A stretch of 64,000 bases of DNA from Bradyrhizobium diazoefficiens USDA 110 (GCF_000011365.1 NC_004463.1:2714001-2778000); one strand, 5' to 3'. Positions 35,734 through 45,619 are shown, counted from the first letter of the stretch. The notes: generated by a model not told the origin, from the sequence alone. A program made the numbers and translations.

Positions 35734-38121
35734 TCAGCCCGGCTTGCCCGGCCAGACCCAGTCGCGGATCTCGGGCATGTCCTCGCCGTGTTCGCGTACG
35801 TAACGTGAGTGCTCGAGCAGCTTGTCGCGGAGCTGCTGCTTCACCTGCGCGGCCCTGGTCGCAAGACCCGGCACGCGTTCGATCGCCTCGATCGCGAGGT
35901 GGTAGCGGTCGAGCTCGTTGAGCACGACCATGTCGAACGGCGTCGTCGTGGTGCCTTCCTCGGCGAAGCCGCGCACATGCAGGCCGGCATGGTTGGTGCG
36001 GTTATAGGTCAGCCGGTGGATCAGATGGGGATAGCCGTGATAGGCGAAGATCACCGGCTTGTCGCGCGTGAACAGGCTGTCGAAGTCGCGGTCGGACAGG
36101 CCGTGCGGATGCTGGTCCTGCGGCTGCAGCGTCATCAGGTCGACGACGTTGACGACGCGGATATTCAGATCCGGCAGCGCCTTGCGCAGCAGGTCGACGG
36201 CGGCAAGCGTCTCCAATGTCGGCACGTCGCCGGCACAGGCCATCACCACATCGGGCTCGCCACCCGCGTCTTCCGTGCCCGCCCAGGTCCAGATGCCGAT
36301 GCCGACATCGCAATGCGTGGCGGCGTCCTGCATCGACAGCCATTGCGGCGCCGGCTGCTTGCCGGCGACGATCACGTTGATGCGGTTGTACGTCCGCAGG
36401 CAATGGTCGGCGATCCACAGCAGCGTGTTGGCATCGGGCGGGAAGTAGATGCGAACGATGTCGGCCTTCTTGTTGGCGACGAGGTCGACGAAGCCGGGGT
36501 CCTGATGACTGAAGCCGTTATGGTCCTGGCGCCAGACATGCGAGGTCAACAGATAATTGAGCGAGGCGATCGGCCGCCGCCACGGCAGATGCCGCGTCAC
36601 CTTCAGCCATTTGGCGTGCTGGTTGAACATGGAATCCACGATGTGGATGAAGGCCTCGTAGCAGGAGAAGAAGCCGTGGCGTCCGGTGAGCAGATAGCCC
36701 TCCAACCAGCCCTGGCAGAGATGCTCGCTCAACACCTCCATCACGCGGCCGTCCTGCGCAAGATGCACGTCGTAAGGCTCGATCGGCTCCATCCAGACAC
36801 GTTCGGTCGTCTCGAACACCGCATCTAGCCGATTTGATGCCGTCTCGTCCGGGCCCATGATGCGGAAATTGCGCTCTTGCGCGTTGAGGCGAATGACGTC
36901 GCGCAAAAATCTGCCGAGCTCGCGCGTCGCTTCTCCCGTGACGGCGCCGGGCTGCGGCACTTCGACGGCAAAGCTGCGGAAGTCCGGCAGCTTCAGCTCC
37001 TTCTTCAGCAACCCGCCATTGGCATGCGGATTGGCGCCCATGCGGCGATTGCCCTCGGGTGCCAGCGCCTGGAGCTCGGGGACGAGCGCGCCGCTCGCGT
37101 CGAACAGTTTCTCCGGCTCGTAGCTGCGCATCCAGTCTTCGAGCACCTTCAGATGCGCAGGGTTCTCGCGGCAGCTTGCGACCGGCACCTGATGCGCGCG
37201 CCAAAAACCTTCGACCTTCTTGCCGTCGACTTCCTTCGGACCGGTCCAGCCCTTCGGGCTGCGCAGCACGATCATCGGCCAGCGTGGCCGCTCGATATTT
37301 TTGCGCCCGTCGCGGGCGTGCTGCTGGATCGAGCGGATGCTGGCGAATGCGACGTCGAGCGCATCCGCCATGATCCGGTGCATCAATTTGGGATCGTCGC
37401 CCTCGACGAACAGGGGCTCGTGGCCGAACCCGCGGAAGAGATCGCGGATCTCGCTGTCAGACATTCGTCCGAGCACGGTCGGGTTGGCAATCTTGTAGCC
37501 GTTCAGGTGCAGGATCGGCAGCACCGCGCCGTCATGCGCCGGGTTCAGGAACTTGTTGGAGTGCCAGGACGCCGCGAGCGGGCCGGTTTCGGCCTCGCCG
37601 TCGCCGACGACGCAGGCGACGACCAGGTCGGGATTGTCGAGCGCCGCGCCATAGGCGTGCACCAGCGCGTAGCCGAGCTCGCCGCCTTCGTGGATCGAGC
37701 CGGGCGTCTCCGGCGCGGCGTGGCTCGGGATGCCGCCGGGGAAGGAGAACTGCCGGAATAGCTTGCGCAATCCGTCCGCATCGCGCGCGATGTTAGGATA
37801 GATCTCGCTGTAGCTGCCTTCGAGATAAGTGTTGGCGACCATGCCCGGGCCGCCATGGCCGGGACCACAGACATAGAGCACGTTGAGGTCCAGCGCTCGG
37901 ATGACGCGGTTGAGATGGGCGTAGATGAAGTTCAAGCCGGGCGTCGTGCCCCAATGGCCGAGCAAACGCGGCTTGATGTGCTCGGCCCGCAGCGGTTCGC
38001 GCAGCAGGGGGTTGTCGAGCAGGTAGATCTGCCCGACGGAGAGGTAGTTGGCGGCGCGCCAGTAGCGATCAAGGAGATCGAGGTCGCTGCTCGCGGCGGC
38101 CGATTGTTGTTGATTTGTCAT
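35734..38121 (-). CDS. xfp: xylulose 5-phosphate/fructose 6-phosphate phosphoketolase
   Basis: A thiamine-diphosphate enzyme that splits xylulose 5-phosphate (and often fructose 6-phosphate) with phosphate to acetyl phosphate. 795 residues, the usual length. The N-terminal XFP domain has [15 protein letters not shown] and [20 protein letters not shown]. The TPP motif [11 protein letters not shown] lies near residue 195, and the conserved C-terminal domain includes [15 protein letters not shown]. The ATG for MTNQQQ is chosen because AGGA lies six bases upstream; a GTG six codons earlier is in frame. First gene of a unit with ackA, the unknown gene and the dikinase fragment. Confidence 0.96.
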   Translation of the reverse strand: MTNQQQSAAASSDLDLLDRYWRAANYLSVGQIYLLDNPLLREPLRAEHIKPRLLGHWGTTPGLNFIYAHLNRVIRALDLNVLYVCGPGHGGPGMVANTYLEGSYSEIYPNIARDADGLRKLFRQFSFPGGIPSHAAPETPGSIHEGGELGYALVHAYGAALDNPDLVVACVVGDGEAETGPLAASWHSNKFLNPAHDGAVLPILHLNGYKIANPTVLGRMSDSEIRDLFRGFGHEPLFVEGDDPKLMHRIMADALDVAFASIRSIQQHARDGRKNIERPRWPMIVLRSPKGWTGPKEVDGKKVEGFWRAHQVPVASCRENPAHLKVLEDWMRSYEPEKLFDASGALVPELQALAPEGNRRMGANPHANGGLLKKELKLPDFRSFAVEVPQPGAVTGEATRELGRFLRDVIRLNAQERNFRIMGPDETASNRLDAVFETTERVWMEPIEPYDVHLAQDGRVMEVLSEHLCQGWLEGYLLTGRHGFFSCYEAFIHIVDSMFNQHAKWLKVTRHLPWRRPIASLNYLLTSHVWRQDHNGFSHQDPGFVDLVANKKADIVRIYFPPDANTLLWIADHCLRTYNRINVIVAGKQPAPQWLSMQDAATHCDVGIGIWTWAGTEDAGGEPDVVMACAGDVPTLETLAAVDLLRKALPDLNIRVVNVVDLMTLQPQDQHPHGLSDRDFDSLFTRDKPVIFAYHGYPHLIHRLTYNRTNHAGLHVRGFAEEGTTTTPFDMVVLNELDRYHLAIEAIERVPGLATRAAQVKQQLRDKLLEHSRYVREHGEDMPEIRDWVWPGKPG

Positions 38122-38232
38122 GTTCCTGCCGACCTTCACCCGGGATCGTCACCAACCGAGTTCCGGCGCGATCGATCCTTCGCGGCATCAAACGAGATCG
38201 TGGTGACGGCGATGTTGCGTGAGGTCAAAGGC

Positions 38233-38255
38233 AGGCGCCCGAAGTTTGGGCGCCT
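38233..38255. other. 8-bp hairpin between xfp and the radical SAM gene
   Basis: AGGCGCCC and GGGCGCCT flank a seven-base loop, 111 bases upstream of xfp and 77 bases before the radical SAM gene. It lies in a divergent promoter region, so it is more likely an operator or leader structure than a terminator. Confidence 0.35.
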
Positions 38256-38293
38256 CTACTGTGCATGGGGTTGTTTTCACGTTTTTTGTTCTT

Positions 38294-38308
38294 GTTCTTG
38301 ATTTGTTC
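38294..38308 (+). promoter_or_regulatory. candidate LexA (SOS) box GTTC-N7-GTTC
   Basis: GTTCTTGATTTGTTC matches the direct-repeat LexA box of alphaproteobacteria exactly and ends 23 bases before the radical SAM start codon. It overlaps a possible -35 (TTGATT) with TATCTT 16 bases downstream, the placement expected for repression. Confidence 0.6.
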
Positions 38309-38331
38309 CTTTGGCGTGCTATCTTGGCTTC

Positions 38332-39495
38332 ATGAGTCCAGCATCCTCTCATGCTCTCAAGCACCCGCCGGTCACGGCGCCCTCCGAGCCGGCGGGTGCG
38401 CCTTCTGATTTCCCCGAGCTCGCTGTCGCCATCGACAAGCAGCGCAGGCGGGGGCGGGGCGCGCAGTCCAACGCCAGCGGCCGCTATGAGGCCGAGGCGC
38501 GCGTCGCCTTCGACGACGGCTGGCAGAGCCTGGAAGAGCTGCCGCCGTTCAAGACCACGGTCGCGGTCGACACCTCGCGCAAGGTGATCACCCGCAACGA
38601 TTCGCCCGATATCGGCTTCGACCGCTCGATCAACCCCTATCGCGGCTGCGAGCACGGCTGCGTCTACTGCTTCGCGCGGCCGACCCATGCCTATCTCGGC
38701 CTGTCGCCCGGGCTCGACTTCGAGTCAAAACTGTTCGTCAAGCCGGAGGCCCCGGCGCTGCTCGAGAAGGAGCTCGCAGCAGCAGGCTATGAGCCGCGGA
38801 TGATCGCGATCGGCACCAACACCGATCCCTATCAGCCGATCGAGCGCGAGCGCAAAATCATGCGCGGCATCCTGGAGGTGCTGGAGCGCGCTGGTCATCC
38901 CGTCGGCATCGTCACCAAATCGGCGCTGGTGGCGCGTGACATCGACATTCTCTCGCGCATGGCCAAGCGCAACCTCGCCAAGGTCGCGATCTCGGTGACT
39001 TCGCTCGATCCAAAGCTGGCGCGCACCATGGAGCCGCGGGCCTCGACGCCGCCGAAGCGGTTGGAGGCGCTGAAGCAGCTCTCCGATGCCGGCATTCCCA
39101 CCACCGTGATGGTCGCGCCAGTGATTCCCGCGCTGAACGATTCCGAGATCGAGCGAATTCTCGATGCGGCCGCCCATGCCGGCGTCAAGGAAGCCTCCTA
39201 CGTGCTGCTGCGGCTGCCGCTGGAGGTGCGCGACCTCTTCCGCGAATGGCTGATGGCGAACTATCCGGACCGCTATCGCCACGTCTTCACGTTGATCCGC
39301 GACATGCGCGGCGGCCGCGACTACGACGCGAAATGGGGCGAGCGCATGAAGGGCACCGGCCCGATGGCCTGGACCATCGGCCGCCGCTTCGAGATCGCCT
39401 GCGACAGGCTGGGGCTCAACAAGCGTCGCGCAAAACTGACGATGGATCACTTCGCGCGGCCGAAGCGGAACGGCGATCAGCTCAGCCTGTTCTAG
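38332..39495 (+). CDS. PA0069-family radical SAM protein (SplB-like)
   Basis: A 387-residue radical SAM enzyme. Three cysteines at 106, 110 and 113 in GCEHGCVYC hold the 4Fe-4S cluster that cleaves SAM. IGTNTDPYQPIERE and the C-terminal RGGRDYDAKWGERMKGTGPM are typical of the PA0069 group, related to spore photoproduct lyase. The substrate is unknown. The Pseudomonas aeruginosa namesake belongs to the LexA regulon as I recall, and a LexA-type box sits just upstream here, so a DNA-damage role is likely. The ATG for MSPASSHAL is chosen over a TTG eight codons upstream. Confidence 0.92.
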   Translation: MSPASSHALKHPPVTAPSEPAGAPSDFPELAVAIDKQRRRGRGAQSNASGRYEAEARVAFDDGWQSLEELPPFKTTVAVDTSRKVITRNDSPDIGFDRSINPYRGCEHGCVYCFARPTHAYLGLSPGLDFESKLFVKPEAPALLEKELAAAGYEPRMIAIGTNTDPYQPIERERKIMRGILEVLERAGHPVGIVTKSALVARDIDILSRMAKRNLAKVAISVTSLDPKLARTMEPRASTPPKRLEALKQLSDAGIPTTVMVAPVIPALNDSEIERILDAAAHAGVKEASYVLLRLPLEVRDLFREWLMANYPDRYRHVFTLIRDMRGGRDYDAKWGERMKGTGPMAWTIGRRFEIACDRLGLNKRRAKLTMDHFARPKRNGDQLSLF

Positions 39496-39519
39496 GAGCC
39501 GAGGCGAACGAGGTGTGTC

Positions 39520-39975
39520 ATGAGTAAGGAACTGCCGCCCCCGGTGCCGCGGCTCACGGTCATCACGCTGGGTGTGAGCGACATCCGCGCCAGCATCGCG
39601 TTCTATGATACCCTCGGCTTTTCGCGCCGGCTGAAGGCGACCGGCGAGGCCGTCGCCTTCTACGATACCGGCGGTCCGGTGCTCGCCCTGTTTCACTGGG
39701 GCCAGCTCGCGGCCGACGCGGTCTTGCCGGATAAGCCCAGGCCGACGAATTTCCGCGGCATCACGCTCGCCTGGAACTGCGCCACGCGCGAGGAGGTCGA
39801 TGCGGTGCTGGCCTTCGCTGTCGACAAGGGCGCCGCGCTGCTGAAAGCGGCGCACGAGACCGACTATGGCGGTTATTCCGGCTATTTCGCCGACCCCGAC
39901 GGCCATCCCTGGGAGGTCGTGGTCGCGCCGGGCATCGAGGTCGGTGAGGACCGGCGGGTGCATCTGGCCGAGTAG
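39520..39975 (+). CDS. VOC superfamily (glyoxalase-like) protein
   Basis: A 151-residue protein with two beta-alpha-beta-beta-beta modules of the vicinal oxygen chelate fold: LTVITLGVSDIRASIAFYD at the start and YSGYFADPDGHPWEVV at the end. The latter supplies the usual Glu of the metal site. GAGGTGTG precedes the ATG. It is 24 bases after the radical SAM gene and may share its transcript. Substrate unknown. Confidence 0.85.
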   Translation: MSKELPPPVPRLTVITLGVSDIRASIAFYDTLGFSRRLKATGEAVAFYDTGGPVLALFHWGQLAADAVLPDKPRPTNFRGITLAWNCATREEVDAVLAFAVDKGAALLKAAHETDYGGYSGYFADPDGHPWEVVVAPGIEVGEDRRVHLAE

Positions 39976-40051
39976 GCGGCTCGCCTGAATAACGGGAATT
40001 GCGAGGGGTTCCCGGTTGCGCAAGCAGGGCCGCTTGCGCACGATCCCCGCC

Positions 40052-40837
40052 ATGATTCGGGATAAATCCGCCAAAAGACCGGCCAAGGACGCGCCAAAGA
40101 AGGCTGCTGTAAAGGAGGCCGCGCCCGTCAAGGCGAGCTTCCGCCGCGAGCGCGCGCTGATCAAGCGCGGCATCTGGCCGGTTGCGGGCTGCGACGAGGC
40201 CGGCCGCGGGCCGCTCGCAGGTCCCGTGGTGGCGGCCGCAGTGATTCTCGACCCCGACCGCATTCCCCGTGGCATCGACGATTCCAAGCGCCTGACGGCG
40301 GAGCAGCGCGAAAAGCTGTTCGACAAGATCTGCGCCACCGCGCAGGTCTCGGTCGCGGTCGCCTCGCCCGCGCGGATCGACCGCGACAACATCCTGCGCG
40401 CCTCGCTGTGGGCGCTGAAGCGCGCCGTGGTGGCGCTGCCCGAGGCGCCCCGCCACGTCTTCGTCGACGGCCGCGACCGGCTCGATACGGCATGCGACTG
40501 CGAGGCCGTGATCGGCGGCGACGGCATCGTCCTGTCGATCGCGGCGGCGTCCATTGTCGCCAAGGTGACGCGCGACCGGCTGATGTGCGCGCTGGCGCAG
40601 GACTGCCCGGGCTATGGCTTCGAGCAGCACAAGGGCTACGGCGTCCCCGAGCATCTCGACGCGCTGAACCGCCTCGGCCCGACCGTCCACCACCGCAGCT
40701 TCTTCGCCCCCGTCGCCGCCGCCCGCGCCAAGCACATGCCCTGGACAGTCGAGCCGGTGCGCGACTTGTTCGCGGCGACCGAGGTCGAGGTGCAGCTGGA
40801 AGCAAGCGTTGAGATCGACGCGTCGGCGAATCTCTAG
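40052..40837 (+). CDS. rnhB: ribonuclease HII
   Basis: Cleaves RNA in RNA-DNA hybrids and at single misincorporated ribonucleotides. 261 residues. The catalytic DE pair at 48-49 is in [14 protein letters not shown], followed by [21 protein letters not shown] and [13 protein letters not shown] Lys/Ala-rich tail of about 28 residues precedes the catalytic domain. The ATG for MIRDKSAKR is preferred over an in-frame TTG 12 codons upstream. Confidence 0.95.
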   Translation: MIRDKSAKRPAKDAPKKAAVKEAAPVKASFRRERALIKRGIWPVAGCDEAGRGPLAGPVVAAAVILDPDRIPRGIDDSKRLTAEQREKLFDKICATAQVSVAVASPARIDRDNILRASLWALKRAVVALPEAPRHVFVDGRDRLDTACDCEAVIGGDGIVLSIAAASIVAKVTRDRLMCALAQDCPGYGFEQHKGYGVPEHLDALNRLGPTVHHRSFFAPVAAARAKHMPWTVEPVRDLFAATEVEVQLEASVEIDASANL

Positions 40838-40861
40838 GGTTTAGTCCCGCAACCTCCACAT

Positions 40862-40983
40862 CGTCATGGCCGGGCCTAGCCGTCCGAAGAATGGCGTCGC
40901 TTCCGCTCGCCTATGTCTCGGCCATCCACGTCTTTGCCGAGGTACGAAGAACGTGGATGCCCGGGACAAGCCCGGGCATGACG
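40862..40983. repeat. intergenic palindromic repeat, CATGGCCGGG family
   Basis: Begins CGTCATGGCCGGGCC and ends CAAGCCCGGGCATGACG, with inner arms CCATCCACGT and ACGTGGATG. Same family as 11744-11826, interrupted by an insert of about 35 bases after the first arm. Confidence 0.8.
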
Positions 40984-41082
40984 AGCAGACGGTCGTTGCC
41001 ACAACGCGTAGCGCCCTTTATCAAAACACTCGTGAGCGAATAGGGCCGGCTGGACGGGTTGGCTGCATCTTTCGGGCGTTGC

Positions 41083-42591
41083 ATGCGGTTTACCTCCCTG
41101 GTCATCGAGCTCATTCGCGCCCGGCCGCGGCTGATCGTGTGGATCGTCGTGCTGCTCCAGGCCGCGATGTGGCTGTTCGTGGCGCTGGCGTTCTATCGCA
41201 GCCCGCCCGGCACCCTTGCGACCCTCCTGGCCTTCGGCAGGGAATACCAGGTCGGCACCGATCTCGGCCCGCCGCTGCCGGTCTGGCTCGCCGACATCGC
41301 CTATCGCGCCGCGGGCGGCCACATGTTCGGCGTCTATGTGCTGGCCGAGGTCTGCGAGATCGCGACCTTCATCGCGCTCTATCATCTCTCCCGCGCCGTG
41401 GTCGGCTCGCAGCAGGCGGTGCTGGCCGTGCTGCTGACGATGACGGTGCTGGCCTTCTCCTCGCCCGCGCTCGATTTCGGCCCGCTGGTGCTGGCGCGAC
41501 CGCTGTGGGCGCTGCTGCTGCTGCATTCCTGGCAGATCATCGGCCAGCGCCGCGGCAACGCCTGGTTCGCCTGGTCGATCGAGGCCGGGCTCTTGCTGCT
41601 GACGACGCCCGCGGCGGTCTTCCTGCTCCTGCTGCTCGTCGTCTTCGCGTTTGCGACCGCCGGCGGCCGCCGCACGCTGCTCGCGCTCGACCCGCTGTTC
41701 GCGCTGATCGTCGTCGCCGTGCTCGCGCTGCCCTATGCCGTCTGGCTGATGCGCGCCGAGACGCTGGTCCTGCCGGCCCTGCCTGCGGTCGCCGAGCTGA
41801 GCACCCGCGCGATCCACGCGGCCTGGCTGCTCGGCGGGCTCGTGCTTGGCGCGGCGGCGATCCCGGCGCTGACTTTCCTCAACACCGGCCTGTTCCTCGC
41901 CAAGGGCGAGGAGGCGCCGATCATCTACCGCCCGCCGGTCGAGCCGCTGGCGCGCAACTTCGTCTATTTCTTCGCGCTGGCGCCGGCGCTCGGTGCGGTG
42001 CTGATCTCCGGCCTGTTCGGGCTCGAGTCCGTCGTCGGCGGTGCCGGCGTGGTACTGGTGATGTCGGGGCTCGCCGTGGTGGTGGGTGCCGGCGATCTCA
42101 TCGCGATGCGCCGCGCGCGGATGCTGCGGACGGTGTGGGCCGCCGCCGTCGTGGCGCCCGCCGCCGGCGTCGTGCTCGCCGTCCTGTTCCTGCCCTGGAC
42201 CGGCGCCAATGAGATCGCGACCTCGATGCCGGCGCGTGCGATCTCGGATTTTTTCGATGACAGCTTTGCCCGCCGCACCAACCATCGCCTGCGTGCGGTG
42301 GCCGGCGAGACCCAGCTTGCGAGCCTGATCGCGCTGCATTCCGGCCGCCCACATCTGTTCATCGATGCCGAGCCCGCGCGCACGCCGTGGATCAATCAGG
42401 CCAAGTTCAGCGAGACCGGCGGCGTCGTGGTCTGGCGCGCCGCCGACACCGCGGGCACGCCGCCGCCGGACATCCTCAAGCGCTTTCCCGGCATAGTGCC
42501 GGAAGTGCCGCGCGCCTTCGAATGGCTGGTGACCGGCCGCCAGCAGCTGCTGCGCATCGGCTGGGCCATCGTGCGGCCGAAGGGGGCCTAA
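41083..42591 (+). CDS. membrane glycosyltransferase, family 39-like
   Basis: A 502-residue integral membrane protein with about ten hydrophobic segments. After TM1 (about residues 14-35) comes a short extracytoplasmic loop with YQVGTDLGPPLPVWLA, which occupies the place of the acidic catalytic loop in PMT/ArnT-type (GT-C) glycosyltransferases that use lipid-linked sugars. The C-terminal 120 residues are soluble. A repeat lies on either side; the ATG for MRFTSLVIELI is chosen over a TTG eight codons earlier. Donor and acceptor unknown. Confidence 0.75.
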   Translation: MRFTSLVIELIRARPRLIVWIVVLLQAAMWLFVALAFYRSPPGTLATLLAFGREYQVGTDLGPPLPVWLADIAYRAAGGHMFGVYVLAEVCEIATFIALYHLSRAVVGSQQAVLAVLLTMTVLAFSSPALDFGPLVLARPLWALLLLHSWQIIGQRRGNAWFAWSIEAGLLLLTTPAAVFLLLLLVVFAFATAGGRRTLLALDPLFALIVVAVLALPYAVWLMRAETLVLPALPAVAELSTRAIHAAWLLGGLVLGAAAIPALTFLNTGLFLAKGEEAPIIYRPPVEPLARNFVYFFALAPALGAVLISGLFGLESVVGGAGVVLVMSGLAVVVGAGDLIAMRRARMLRTVWAAAVVAPAAGVVLAVLFLPWTGANEIATSMPARAISDFFDDSFARRTNHRLRAVAGETQLASLIALHSGRPHLFIDAEPARTPWINQAKFSETGGVVVWRAADTAGTPPPDILKRFPGIVPEVPRAFEWLVTGRQQLLRIGWAIVRPKGA

Positions 42592-42593
42592 CC

Positions 42594-42699
42594 CGTCATT
42601 CCGGGGCGCGGCAAAGCCGCGAACCCGGAATCCATTCATCCACCAACTCTGCCGCTCGATGGATTCCGGGCTCTCGCTTCGCGAGCCCCGGAATGACGG
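42594..42699. repeat. intergenic palindromic repeat, CATTCCGGGG family
   Basis: Starts CGTCATTCCGGGGCGCGGC and ends GCGAGCCCCGGAATGACGG, with inner AACCCGGAATCCAT and ATGGATTCCGGG. It fills the gap between the convergent glycosyltransferase and uracil-DNA glycosylase genes. Confidence 0.85.
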
Positions 42700-42708
42700 T
42701 GTGTGTGG

Positions 42709-43524
42709 TTACACCGTGCCTTGCCCCAGCACCTTCGCGATCGCCCGCAGATCCTGCCAGGCCAGCCGCTTGTAGGACGGCGAGCGGAGCAGATAGGCCG
42801 GGTGGAAGGTCGGCAGCGCGCGGATGGTGCGCCCAGCGGTCTCGTAGTCGAACCAGCGGCCGCGGGTGCGCATGATGCCTTCGCGCGTTCCGAGCAGCGT
42901 CTGCGTCGAGGGATTGCCGAGCGTCACCAGCACGTCGGGGTTCACCAGCTCGATCTGGCGCTGGATGAAGGGCAGGCACACTTGCGTTTCCTGCGGCGTC
43001 GGCGTGCGGTTGCCGGGCGGCCGCCACGGAATCACGTTGGCGATGTAGGCCGTGGTGCGGTTGAGGCCTATGGCCCCTATCATCAGATCGAGCAGCTTGC
43101 CGCTGCGCCCGACGAAGGGCAGTCCCTCGATGTCCTCGTCGCGGCCCGGCGCCTCGCCGACGAACATGATGCGCGCCTGCGGATTGCCGTCGGCGAACAC
43201 CAGCCTTGTTGCGGTGTGCTTCAGCGCGCAGCCCTCGAAGCCCTGCATCAGCTCGCGTAGCGCCTCGAGCGTCGGCGCGGTGCGCGCAGCCTCGCGTGCC
43301 GAGGCGATCGCGACGTCGGGCGCGGGTGCGGCCTCGCCTCGGATCACCGCAGGCGCGGCGACCGGCCGCGGCGCCTCGACCGGCGCTGCTGCGCGCGGGA
43401 CCGGCGGCGGGGCGGCGATTTCCGCCAGGCGGTCTATCGGCTCCTCCGTAAGCGCGCAGTCGACACCGGCCTCCAGATAGAAGGCGAGAAGCTCTCGGAC
43501 GGTGGGGGCGGGTTCGGGGATCAT
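42709..43524 (-). CDS. uracil-DNA glycosylase, family 4-related without full Fe-S ligands
   Basis: Removes uracil from DNA. 271 residues: an N-terminal Ala/Pro-rich region of about 85 residues, then the glycosylase domain with GEAPGRDEDIEGLPFVGRSG, NVIPWRPPGNRTPTPQE and the C-terminal motif LPTFHPAYLLRSP. Only three cysteines are present (in DCALTEE, GCALKH and QVCLPF), and they do not follow the four-Cys pattern that holds the 4Fe-4S cluster in family 4. A Bradyrhizobium glycosylase class without that cluster has been described, and this looks like its orthologue. Confidence 0.88.
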   Translation of the reverse strand: MIPEPAPTVRELLAFYLEAGVDCALTEEPIDRLAEIAAPPPVPRAAAPVEAPRPVAAPAVIRGEAAPAPDVAIASAREAARTAPTLEALRELMQGFEGCALKHTATRLVFADGNPQARIMFVGEAPGRDEDIEGLPFVGRSGKLLDLMIGAIGLNRTTAYIANVIPWRPPGNRTPTPQETQVCLPFIQRQIELVNPDVLVTLGNPSTQTLLGTREGIMRTRGRWFDYETAGRTIRALPTFHPAYLLRSPSYKRLAWQDLRAIAKVLGQGTV

Positions 43525-43659
43525 GCGAAAGTCAGACTTTTATATCAGTTTGGGGCGCCATGCATCCCACTGGAACGCATTTCCGTGGTTGTCCTATCCG
43601 GAAAAATCGGAAACAAGAGGGCGCAAACGACCGAGGACCGTCTCAAGGGCTGAGATCAG

Positions 43660-45321
43660 ATGAGCACCGAAGAACTTCCCCCGCGCGAATCCATGGAATT
43701 CGACGTCGTCATTGTCGGCGCCGGCCCCTCGGGCCTGTCGGCCGCGATCCGGCTGAAGCAGCTCAACGCCGATCTCAACGTCGTCGTGGTGGAGAAGGGC
43801 TCCGAGGTCGGCGCGCATATTCTCTCCGGCGCCGTGATCGATCCGGCCGGGCTCGACAAGCTTGTTCCCGACTGGCGCGAGGATTCCGACTGTCCGCTGA
43901 AGACGCAGGTGAAGGACGACCGCTTCTACTGGATGACGGGCGGCGGCGCGATCAAGCTGCCGAACTTCATGATGCCGCCCCTGATGGACAACCATCACTG
44001 CTACATCGGTTCGCTCGGCAATGTCTGCCGCTGGCTGGCGCGCAAGGCCGAGGCGCTCGGCGTCGAGATCTATCCGGGCTTCGCCGCGGCCGAGGTGCTC
44101 TATGACGAGGAGGGCAGGGTCAGGGGTATCGCCACCGGCGACATGGGCATCGGCCGCGACGGCAAGCCGAAGGACTCCTTTACCCGCGGCATGGAATTGC
44201 TAGGAAAATACACGCTGTTCGCCGAAGGCGCCCGAGGCAGCCTGACCAAGCAGCTGATTGCGAAGTTCGCGCTCGACGCCAAGAGCGAGCCGGCGAAGTT
44301 CGGTATCGGGTTGAAGGAAGTCTGGCAGATCGATCCCGCCAAGCACCAGAAGGGTATGATCCAGCATTCATTCGGCTGGCCGCTCGACCTGAAGACCGGC
44401 GGTGGTTCGTTCCTCTATCACTACGACGACAATCTCGTCGCCGTCGGCTTCGTCGTGCATCTGAACTACGACGATCCCTATTTGTCGCCGTTCGACGAGT
44501 TCCAGCGCTTCAAGACCCATCCGTCGATCCGCGGCACCTTCGAGGGCGGCAAGCGGCTCGCCTATGGCGCGCGCGCCATCACCGAGGGCGGCTATCAGTC
44601 AGTGCCGAAACTGAGCTTCCCCGGCGGCGCGCTGATCGGCTGCGCGGCCGGCTTCGTCAACGTCCCGCGCATCAAGGGCGTGCACAATGCGATGGGCACC
44701 GGCATGCTGGCCGCCGAGCATGTCGCAGCAGCGCTTGCGGCCGATCGCGCCAATGACGAGATCGTCGAGTACGAGAACGCGTGGCGTTCCTCCTCCGTGG
44801 GCAAGGACCTCTTTCTGGTCCGCAACGTCAAACCGCTGTGGTCGAAGTTCGGCACCGTGCTCGGCGTCGCGCTCGGCGGACTCGACATGTGGTGCAACAC
44901 GCTGTTCGGCGCCTCGCTGTTCGGTACCCAGTCGCATTCCAAGCCCGATCGCGCGACGCTCGATCCGGCCAAGAGCCACGCGCCGAGGAACTACCCGAAG
45001 CCGGACGGCAAGATCTCGTTCGACAAGCTGTCGTCGGTATTCCTGTCCAACACCAATCACGAGGAGGACCAGCCGGTCCATCTCCGGGTTGCCGACATGA
45101 ACCTCCAGAAGACCTCCGAGCACGACGTGTTCGCCGGTCCCTCGAATCGCTATTGCCCGGCCGGCGTCTACGAGTGGGTCGAGGAGGGTGCGAGCCCGCG
45201 CTACCAGATCAACGCCCAGAACTGCGTCCACTGCAAAACCTGCGACGTGAAGGACCCCAACGGCAACATCACCTGGGTTCCCCCGGAGGGCGGCGGCGGT
45301 CCGAACTACGAGGCGATGTAA
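43660..45321 (+). CDS. electron transfer flavoprotein-ubiquinone oxidoreductase
   Basis: Passes electrons from reduced ETF to ubiquinone in the inner membrane, linking fatty-acid and amino-acid oxidation to respiration. 553 residues, normal length. FAD binding is by DVVIVGAGPSGLSAAIRL near residues 15-32. A central membrane-associated region follows. The C-terminal ferredoxin-like part has cysteines in YCPAGVYEW and NCVHCKTCDVKDP for one 4Fe-4S cluster. Monocistronic here; etfAB are not in the window. Confidence 0.96.
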   Translation: MSTEELPPRESMEFDVVIVGAGPSGLSAAIRLKQLNADLNVVVVEKGSEVGAHILSGAVIDPAGLDKLVPDWREDSDCPLKTQVKDDRFYWMTGGGAIKLPNFMMPPLMDNHHCYIGSLGNVCRWLARKAEALGVEIYPGFAAAEVLYDEEGRVRGIATGDMGIGRDGKPKDSFTRGMELLGKYTLFAEGARGSLTKQLIAKFALDAKSEPAKFGIGLKEVWQIDPAKHQKGMIQHSFGWPLDLKTGGGSFLYHYDDNLVAVGFVVHLNYDDPYLSPFDEFQRFKTHPSIRGTFEGGKRLAYGARAITEGGYQSVPKLSFPGGALIGCAAGFVNVPRIKGVHNAMGTGMLAAEHVAAALAADRANDEIVEYENAWRSSSVGKDLFLVRNVKPLWSKFGTVLGVALGGLDMWCNTLFGASLFGTQSHSKPDRATLDPAKSHAPRNYPKPDGKISFDKLSSVFLSNTNHEEDQPVHLRVADMNLQKTSEHDVFAGPSNRYCPAGVYEWVEEGASPRYQINAQNCVHCKTCDVKDPNGNITWVPPEGGGGPNYEAM

Positions 45322-45619
45322 GGGCGGTCCAATCAGCGCGGACCTGGTCACAAAGGGTGATCTGCCGCACGTTCGCGTGAGAACCGGGCCGCGGCCACCT
45401 GTCGCGGCCACGATAAGGCCATAGTGGCGGCGTCTTGGGGCGCTCTTGTCCGATTTGGGGCGTTCGGAGGCGATCGCCCGGTCCGAATCCTTGCGGTAAA
45501 CCGCCAAAAGCGGCATTGTCCGACCTGACGGTTCCGGGTCCCGATGCCACCGGCCGCGTTCGCATGCGAGACGGCTTTCTGCTGCAAACCCAGGCACTAC
45601 CAACTCAAGGCGAGCCCTG

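Noticed and set aside
38725..40563. A 612-codon minus-strand frame across the radical SAM, VOC and rnhB genes
   Set aside because: It runs antisense to three well-supported genes and has no family features.
40876..42639. A 587-codon minus-strand frame opposite the membrane glycosyltransferase
   Set aside because: Product is Arg/Gln/Glu/Asp-rich, the antisense of hydrophobic codons; no motif.
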